From Gammaproteobacteria bacterium (lineage in GTDB: Bacteria; Pseudomonadota; Gammaproteobacteria; Pseudomonadales; Cellvibrionaceae): DNA of 64,000 bases. Position 1 is the stretch's first letter. Each line of letters opens with the position of its first letter. The stretch lies in contig SEBU01000004.1 in NCBI GenBank assembly GCA_004173475.1, positions 124,001 through 188,000 of the forward strand, in the 5' to 3' direction. This document shows positions 59,379 to 64,000 of this stretch, one piece after another. The notes under the pieces were generated by a model that saw only the letters and a list, made by a program, of their open reading frames with translations, had not been told where the DNA came from and searched no databases. A program made the translations under genes and the position numbers.

Positions 59379-59882
59379 CTAACTGTCAGGACTGCGATCA
59401 TAATGAAGTTTGCATGCACTTCGTACTGCAGCAATGACAAAGGCATCGTCAAATGTTCCTTCATCATTTTTCGCAAGCTGATGAAGAACAATCATGGCCA
59501 TCTTTGCCCCGTGTCCTGGTAGTAGGGGCAGGCTGTACAACTGTCCTGACTCGAACGCTTTCACGTAATATGTGCCAGGTTTGCCGTTGGTAGCTCCCAA
59601 TTGGCGCACGAACTCGATTGATTTGTTCGCCGGACGAATAATTTTATAATCTGGCAGAAACCCGAGGAATACTCCGGCGAGAAGTGGCATTTCATGGCTG
59701 AGTAACTTGAAATTGAGCTTGTTCAGCCAGTCAAACGTATTGTCATCATTAGCTTTGGCGAGCTCAATGACAACAGCATGCTCAAGGGAATTCTCCCTTT
59801 TATTAAGTTCACTACAGGCCTCCAGCGTGAGCGCAAACTTTTGACCGAACGCCTTTGCCTTGATTCGAGGTTGGTTATTCAT
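59379..59882 (-). CDS. Partner of the Tus-like protein
   Basis: 167 residues from the ATG at 59882, which overlaps the end of the Tus-like gene by 8 bases. Soluble, with FGQKFALTLEACSELNKREN, an ELAKANDD helix and a C-terminal AMIVLHQLAKNDEGTFDDAFVIAAVRSACKLHYD helix. No family recognised. Coupled translation points to a role linked to the Tus-like protein. A longer frame from 60005 runs inside the upstream gene and is less likely. Confidence 0.5.
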   Translation of the reverse strand: MNNQPRIKAKAFGQKFALTLEACSELNKRENSLEHAVVIELAKANDDNTFDWLNKLNFKLLSHEMPLLAGVFLGFLPDYKIIRPANKSIEFVRQLGATNGKPGTYYVKAFESGQLYSLPLLPGHGAKMAMIVLHQLAKNDEGTFDDAFVIAAVRSACKLHYDRSPDS

Positions 59883-60768
59883 CTGCTTTAGGCTCTGGTT
59901 GCACAAGGTAGCGATGTAGTTTCGACTCGAGCAAAATAGATTCTGGCGCGATACGAGATGTTCGCACGCGGCTTCGCTCTGGTTTGGCAGCCTTGTTCCA
60001 ACCAATGTTGTCAGGATACTTATCGCTTACGTAGAAGATGACACCTGAGCAGGGTAAGGTCGCAGTATCCCCAGTCTCGTACCGTACATTGGCAGTTAGG
60101 CGAAGACCGTCGTAAACCTCAGCAACGTATTCATTATCCGATAGGTCGGCTAATTCAATTAATACAAGCTGCGCCGCAGGTGAACTATCATTTTCTAGCG
60201 CGGCCCGCAGTTTCCCCATTAAGTGCGGTGTTACGTGTTTGTGCGGCCCATAGTTCCACCGAATGGTTTTAAGCTTTGTAGCTATGATGCGCGGGGCTCG
60301 ATAGCACACTCGAAGGTTCAATCGGGATAGACCTGCAAGCCTTAACGCTTCTACCAGCGAAGGATCCCTCTGTATTTCAGAAGTAAAGTTTAGCTTTCCC
60401 CGATCTTTGTTATGCTCTCGCAAACCAGCCGCGGCAACTTTAAGAGCATCTTTCAATTCCACCAGTCGCTGCAATCGCGCGCATTGCGCTGAATCAACGA
60501 GCCAAAGGCCAGACATGGGGATATCGTCAAATTCACGTTTCCTGTCATCCGCATTACCCTCATCGTCCCGATAATACATGCGTGTAACCTCTTCAGCGAT
60601 AGCGTCGCGAACGGACCCGCGCCGCATAGCCTCGGCTGATGGGGTGAAATCATGGGGCAGCCAAAGAGGGCCATCCCAGAGCTTCATCTCGGCCCTCAAC
60701 TGCGCGGAGAACTGCGCGAGCGCCGTTAAAGCGGAACGATATTCCGGCCAGAAATTCAAGTTAACCAT
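59875..60768 (-). CDS. Tus-like replication-terminus-binding protein
   Basis: 297 residues from ATG 60768 (GAGGGC ribosome-binding site), close to E. coli Tus (309). Two long stretches align in order: SGLWLVDSAQCARLQRLVELKDAL against Tus PGVLCYQVDNLSQAAL...INKLK, and LNLRVCYRAPRIIATKLKTIRWNYGPHKHV against [25 protein letters not shown], with the HLMGKLRAALENDSSP helix after it. Tus blocks the replicative helicase at Ter sites in one direction. In this plasmid it could stop replication forks opposite the origin or protect rep-region genes. Homology is by pattern. Confidence 0.7.
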   Translation of the reverse strand: MVNLNFWPEYRSALTALAQFSAQLRAEMKLWDGPLWLPHDFTPSAEAMRRGSVRDAIAEEVTRMYYRDDEGNADDRKREFDDIPMSGLWLVDSAQCARLQRLVELKDALKVAAAGLREHNKDRGKLNFTSEIQRDPSLVEALRLAGLSRLNLRVCYRAPRIIATKLKTIRWNYGPHKHVTPHLMGKLRAALENDSSPAAQLVLIELADLSDNEYVAEVYDGLRLTANVRYETGDTATLPCSGVIFYVSDKYPDNIGWNKAAKPERSRVRTSRIAPESILLESKLHRYLVQPEPKADE

Positions 60769-61010
60769 AGTGCCCTCGCACAGATTCATGTGTACCCATT
60801 TATACCACAGGCGTCTTGCTAATTCCACTCTGCCCTCCCCTCCGGACTGACCAACGCCTTTCACTTCAAGACCGAAAGGCACTGACTCCCTTCTTTATGC
60901 ACGGGAGGCGCGCGCGATGCTTAAGGAATTTAAAAGGAATAAAAAAGGAATAAAAAAGGCGTAATCAAGATGGAGGAATACCCAAAATCCCCCTGCCGCC
61001 TGTGGTATAA

Positions 61011-61024
61011 GTATGTACACATAC
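61011..61024. promoter_or_regulatory. Dyad and Ter-like sequence upstream of the Tus-like gene
   Basis: GTATGT-ac-ACATAC is a perfect dyad. Together with the bases before it, it reads ATAAGTATGT, identical to the first ten informative bases of the E. coli TerB site, which controls tus itself. The second half (ACACATAC) does not match Ter. It lies ~240 bases before the start codon. Candidate operator for the Tus-like protein. Confidence 0.4.
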
Positions 61025-61246
61025 CTAGATTTTAGCAAGGTCTCGGTCCGTCACCTGTTAACGGATGTAATAGTGAATCGTGAACTCTAAAAAACAATAA
61101 AGCGTGAACAGTGGTGCAGTACTTACACAGCGTGCGGTAGTAACGTACTCCTGGCTTATCAAATCAACCTCCGAGACACGTCTACAAGCGGGACTTCGGT
61201 GCTTTACATCAAAATTTACCTGCAGGAAGATTTTGAAAGGCGGCGA

Positions 61247-61504
61247 TTAGTGTTCGCGATTTATTATTTTCCCCCATTCAGCCACACGATTAGACAACTC
61301 GACATAAGGTTTCATCGTTATCGATAGACAGCGCGTGTTAGCCCACCAATTCCGCGACGGCACCCACGACACGACATTTAGCTTGGCGTGGGTACTCACC
61401 ATTCGAGACGGTTCCCGAGTCCGCACGCTAGTTATGTATGCGCGGCCAGCCGCCGACACGTTGTGTTTAATTAGATAATCTTCAAGTTCGTTTGTAGAGA
61501 GCAT
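61247..61504 (-). pseudogene. N-terminal fragment of a TnsB/Mu-type transposase
   Basis: 85 residues. The order AAGRAYITSVRTREPSR, NVVSWVPSRN and SITMKPYVEL resembles the N-terminal end of Tn7/Tn6022-related transposases (usually ...YI..VR.SPPSR...NV.GR.PS.KMG.TI...S). Typical proteins continue for hundreds of residues with a DDE domain; here the frame stops after this part. It is therefore probably a truncated relic, or a small protein derived from one. Confidence 0.4.
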
Positions 61505-61643
61505 AGTTCCCCCGTAGACACGAACTGTTTTCGCCTTTTTAGGGCGAATAAGTCCGCGAATGAAAAATTCGTGTTTGATTTTGCTTGACAGGGATTCTTA
61601 CGAGGCGGTAACTTGCAGTTTCTCAGTCTGCGTTACCTAATCG

Positions 61644-61680
61644 AAAAAGCCGAAGCAAGCGATTGTCTCGGCTTTTTTTT
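61644..61680. terminator. Bidirectional intrinsic terminator
   Basis: AAAAAGCCGA (61644-61653) pairs with TCGGCTTTTT (61668-61677) around a 14-base loop; eight T follow on the + strand and an A5 tract on the other side. It lies between the transposase fragment and the small coupled genes, and mainly ends the minus-strand transcript coming from 61749. Confidence 0.75.
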
Positions 61681-61748
61681 CTTAGTTAACCGTCAATAGC
61701 TTTCAGAAAACCACCGCGAGGTTAGGTTTCAAGCAGCGAGAATTGCTG

Positions 61749-61988
61749 CTAGAAATAATCAAATGCCTCAAGTGCGAAAATGCGGGTTAATTCTTGTAGA
61801 GTGTCTGGGAAATACTTTTCCGGTAAGTGGTCGGAGGATATTACATCTTCATGGGAATCGTATGTGACATTAATGTTCTTACATACAAGGCTCCCATTAT
61901 CAACAACGCTGATAACGGCAGTAGATTGTCCATCAAGGTTCTTGCGAGTGAACGAGCGTACCAAGATTGTTGGGCCTGTTGTCTTCAT
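61749..61988 (-). CDS. Small hypothetical protein
   Basis: 79 residues, soluble, with a strand-rich first half (TILVRSFTRKNLDGQSTAVISVVDNGSLVC) and an acidic helical end (DTLQELTRIFALEAFDYF). Its ATG overlaps the stop of the 58-residue gene upstream (ATGA). Family unknown. The intrinsic terminator at 61644-61680 ends this transcript. Confidence 0.5.
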   Translation of the reverse strand: MKTTGPTILVRSFTRKNLDGQSTAVISVVDNGSLVCKNINVTYDSHEDVISSDHLPEKYFPDTLQELTRIFALEAFDYF

Positions 61989-62161
61989 GAGGCTACGAAC
62001 CTTTTGTTCGCAAAGATTTTTAGCGCAGCGTTTTCGTGGTCAGCCAGTAGCTGAATTATTTCTGGATTAACCGACCGCAGAAAAGATTTCGCACGCAACA
62101 AAATATTTAAATTTATTAGAGCGCTTAATAATTTTGCTATAAAAGACAAAGTCAACGACAT
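61985..62161 (-). CDS. Small protein of 58 residues coupled to the next gene
   Basis: Begins at ATG 62161 with a strong GGGAG at ideal spacing and stops at a TGA that overlaps the start of the next gene. The N-terminus (LTLSFIAKLLSALINLNILLRAK) is a hydrophobic, amphipathic helix; the second half (SVNPEIIQLLADHENAALKIF) is another. Could be a small membrane-associated protein. It is too short for most automatic gene lists. Confidence 0.5.
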   Translation of the reverse strand: MSLTLSFIAKLLSALINLNILLRAKSFLRSVNPEIIQLLADHENAALKIFANKRFVAS

Positions 62162-62227
62162 TTAAGATCTCCCAAAAAGCCACAACATTCAGACACATCA
62201 CATTGCTTAAACGATTACGTCATGGAA

Positions 62228-63754
62228 CTACAGGTTTGTGCAAACCCAATTTGATTTGCTGTCACCTTTACATTTAATTTGCACTATCATATTCTTTTGC
62301 ATTCTGATCCACTCAAACCCTTTGACATCAAGATTGAGTTTGCTAGCGCTCGATTTCCAAAAGCTTTCATCAATTCCCAAAATAACTTTTGTACCAACGC
62401 TCGTCATAAAATCATCGTTAAAGTGAGTTGGTGATTGACTAGCTACCCACAGACCTAAACCAAATTTACGCCCTTCGTTGGCCAAAATATCTATTGGACT
62501 GGCCTCATCACCTTTAGAGTTTGACGATGTGTACATGTGCCCTTCATCAAGCACAAGAATGTAACGCAGTTCGTTTGTTTCGCCTAGTGAAACGCAATGT
62601 TGAAAAATTTGTAGAATATGGAACATGACAAAAAGTTTTTTTTCTTCTTTGAGGCTAAGCGCCCGTAAATCGAAACGCCATACACTTTTTGTTGGATCAA
62701 ATGGCGGAGCTTTATCTTTGAAAACCCCGATAGCGATGAGGGATTCTAATCGTTCGATCACACTGACAAGGACATCATTACTATTATATTTAAGAAGATC
62801 ATTCAGTTCGGCACCGGTTACAATCCTTTTGACGTAGTCAGTATAGGCATCGATGCTTTTTTTCCTCGCTTTATCCAAACTTTCGTGTAGGCCCTCATCA
62901 ACGAATTCTGCCTTGGAACTCTTTAGAACAGCTAATTTTTTAGCTCGCAAAGCTTTTGCAGCTTTATTAGCGACTTCCAAATACGAAATAGCTTCAGCAT
63001 CAGCGCCAGTGAAGGCTTGATGGAGAACGTATTTTGCATACGTCAGAACATCTGAGATTGTAGGATAGGTTCTGTCAATTAATTTGGGCGGCCAACGCGT
63101 CACCGCACCTTGGTATTCTGCTGAAGGAACCCACCACGAGTATGCGGTAGTGTCGTATCGGGCATTTGCACATAAGGATCGAAGCGCATCTTTATCGCTA
63201 GAAGGGCAATCTATATAGATCCTGTTGCTACCATTATTCACTAATCGTTTTGCATTAGGCTCAATTCGCCAGGTGCGTGGATCCTCCGTAAATCCATGAC
63301 GCGCATACACATCAAACAAAAGATGGCGCAAACAAGACTCTTGCTTTACACCAAGAACTCTCAGACAACGGTTCATCGTCGAGATGAAGTTTTGGATTGT
63401 TCGTCGAGGACCTCCAAAATGCGGATCAGCACTTATTTTAAGAGGATTCAATCCGTACGACGTTTGCATTGAAAACATGACGTCGCTAGCGCCATCAATC
63501 GTAAGGTCGCCGTGCACGTCATACACGAAAATTCTGCATCCGGGCACAGCGTTTGATTCGAGCACTTGGGAAATTGCCGATCGCAACTGGAAACTTTTTC
63601 CTGCACCCGACATTCCTAACACAGCCATGTGTGCGTTAACCGCTTTACGATATTCCCATACAACGTTCTCTTGAGGAGTAAGGTCATCACTCTTCTTAGC
63701 TTTGACACCAAATTTTATTTGCACAGAGAATTTACCCTTACAACGAAACCACAC
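62228..63754 (-). CDS. HerA/FtsK-type ATPase
   Basis: 508 residues with a Walker A GMSGAGKSF (47-55) and a Walker B YILVLDEGHM near residue 400, followed by LANEGRKFGLGLWVASQSPTHF, the arginine-bearing motif typical of HerA/VirB4-type hexameric ATPases. Between them is a helical insert. HerA proteins translocate DNA and often pair with a nuclease in repair or phage defence. The upstream gene overlaps its start (17 bases); a GTG at 63724 would remove the overlap. The partner upstream runs off the window. Confidence 0.75.
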   Translation of the reverse strand: MWFRCKGKFSVQIKFGVKAKKSDDLTPQENVVWEYRKAVNAHMAVLGMSGAGKSFQLRSAISQVLESNAVPGCRIFVYDVHGDLTIDGASDVMFSMQTSYGLNPLKISADPHFGGPRRTIQNFISTMNRCLRVLGVKQESCLRHLLFDVYARHGFTEDPRTWRIEPNAKRLVNNGSNRIYIDCPSSDKDALRSLCANARYDTTAYSWWVPSAEYQGAVTRWPPKLIDRTYPTISDVLTYAKYVLHQAFTGADAEAISYLEVANKAAKALRAKKLAVLKSSKAEFVDEGLHESLDKARKKSIDAYTDYVKRIVTGAELNDLLKYNSNDVLVSVIERLESLIAIGVFKDKAPPFDPTKSVWRFDLRALSLKEEKKLFVMFHILQIFQHCVSLGETNELRYILVLDEGHMYTSSNSKGDEASPIDILANEGRKFGLGLWVASQSPTHFNDDFMTSVGTKVILGIDESFWKSSASKLNLDVKGFEWIRMQKNMIVQIKCKGDSKSNWVCTNL

Positions 63755-64000
63755 GTGAATATTTAATTTCTATTAGACCCGAATGAGTCAAACTATATTT
63801 TGCAACGGAATCCCTTAAATCTAAATTAAGGCCACTTCGAGTTAAAATTATTATGGATCCGCCACCCGCTTTTACCCTCAACAGCAAAGCCTTCAATTCG
63901 TCGTCGTCAGCTTCGTGCGCATCATCAAGCACGTAATTTCCGGACATACGGGAAACCTTATTCCAATAATCGTCCGAAAATTGATTGACCTTGAAATTTC
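63738..64000 (-). CDS. 3' end of a gene that continues past the right edge
   Basis: The frame is open to the window edge without a start, so this is only the last ~86 residues. It contains YVLDDAHEADDDELKALLLRV, a Walker-B-like hhhhDD-H-E stretch, then SIIILTRSG, like sensor-1 of an ATPase. It may be an NTPase or helicase that works with the HerA-type gene downstream. The true start and name lie outside the window. Confidence 0.5.
   Translation of the reverse strand, partial: NFKVNQFSDDYWNKVSRMSGNYVLDDAHEADDDELKALLLRVKAGGGSIIILTRSGLNLDLRDSVAKYSLTHSGLIEIKYSRVVSL

Overview
The window reads as part of a large conjugative plasmid (or plasmid-like integrative element) from a Gram-negative proteobacterium, most likely a gammaproteobacterium. 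It has a Rep gene with an iteron origin, F/SXT/IncC-type transfer genes in the order traF-traH-traG, a FlhD/FlhC-like pair of the type that switches on transfer in SXT and IncC elements, a Tus-like replication-terminus protein, many lipoprotein/outer-membrane genes, and very few transposases. Composition looks AT-leaning (not computed). No tRNA, rRNA or CRISPR array was found.

Layout. 0-4 kb: small minus-strand genes and a thymidylate synthase (thyA). 4.2-7.5 kb: four tightly packed genes for signal-peptide/one-helix membrane proteins that all end in the same KRK-hydrophobic-acidic C-terminal tag. 7.5-10.3 kb: DnaT-like helper, replication initiator, AT-rich region and seven 20-bp iterons. 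10.3-12.2 kb: an unknown gene and a long non-coding stretch with a candidate structured RNA. 12.2-14.5 kb: HTH regulator facing a lytic transglycosylase-FlhD-FlhC operon. 14.7-17.9 kb: small membrane proteins and a hybrid histidine-kinase homologue without its phospho-acceptor histidine. 18-24 kb: traG, traH and traF on the minus strand. 25-31 kb: a second HTH regulator and a three-gene operon (periplasmic binding protein, degenerate sensor kinase, TonB-dependent receptor). 31-39 kb: INT-repeat protein, HEPN/RES-type toxin, KfrA-like coiled-coil protein divergent from a tyrosine recombinase, and a CPBP protease. 39.6-44.6 kb: small unknowns and a 1.7-kb candidate non-autonomous mobile element bounded by repeated inverted sites. 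45-52 kb: an accessory, defence-flavoured stretch (HEPN/Toprim protein, DUF6602-like nuclease, Rap1a/Tai-like protein, and a three-gene operon around a nitrilase-fold fusion protein). 52-57 kb: LPP20 lipoprotein, FlgT-like protein, and an operon of a catalytically dead transglycosylase, a gene split by a run of ten A, an unknown protein and an outer-membrane barrel. 57-61 kb: small genes and the Tus-like pair. 61-64 kb: a transposase fragment, small coupled genes, a HerA-type ATPase and the end of another gene running off the right edge.

How it works together. Rep, its DnaT-like partner and the iterons should start replication, and the Tus-like protein may end or polarise it. The FlhDC-like pair probably activates transfer under the divergent HTH regulator; an AT-rich 14-mer in its promoter also occurs at rep, suggesting joint control. 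TraF, TraH and TraG assemble and stabilise the pilus. The sensor-like proteins are striking because both kinase homologues lack the catalytic histidine and ATP-binding motifs. The strongest candidates for undescribed biology are the four-protein shared-tag cluster, the nitrilase operon, the pseudokinase/TonB module, the dead-transglycosylase operon with its slippery frameshift, and the repeat-bounded cassette at 42.8-44.5 kb.
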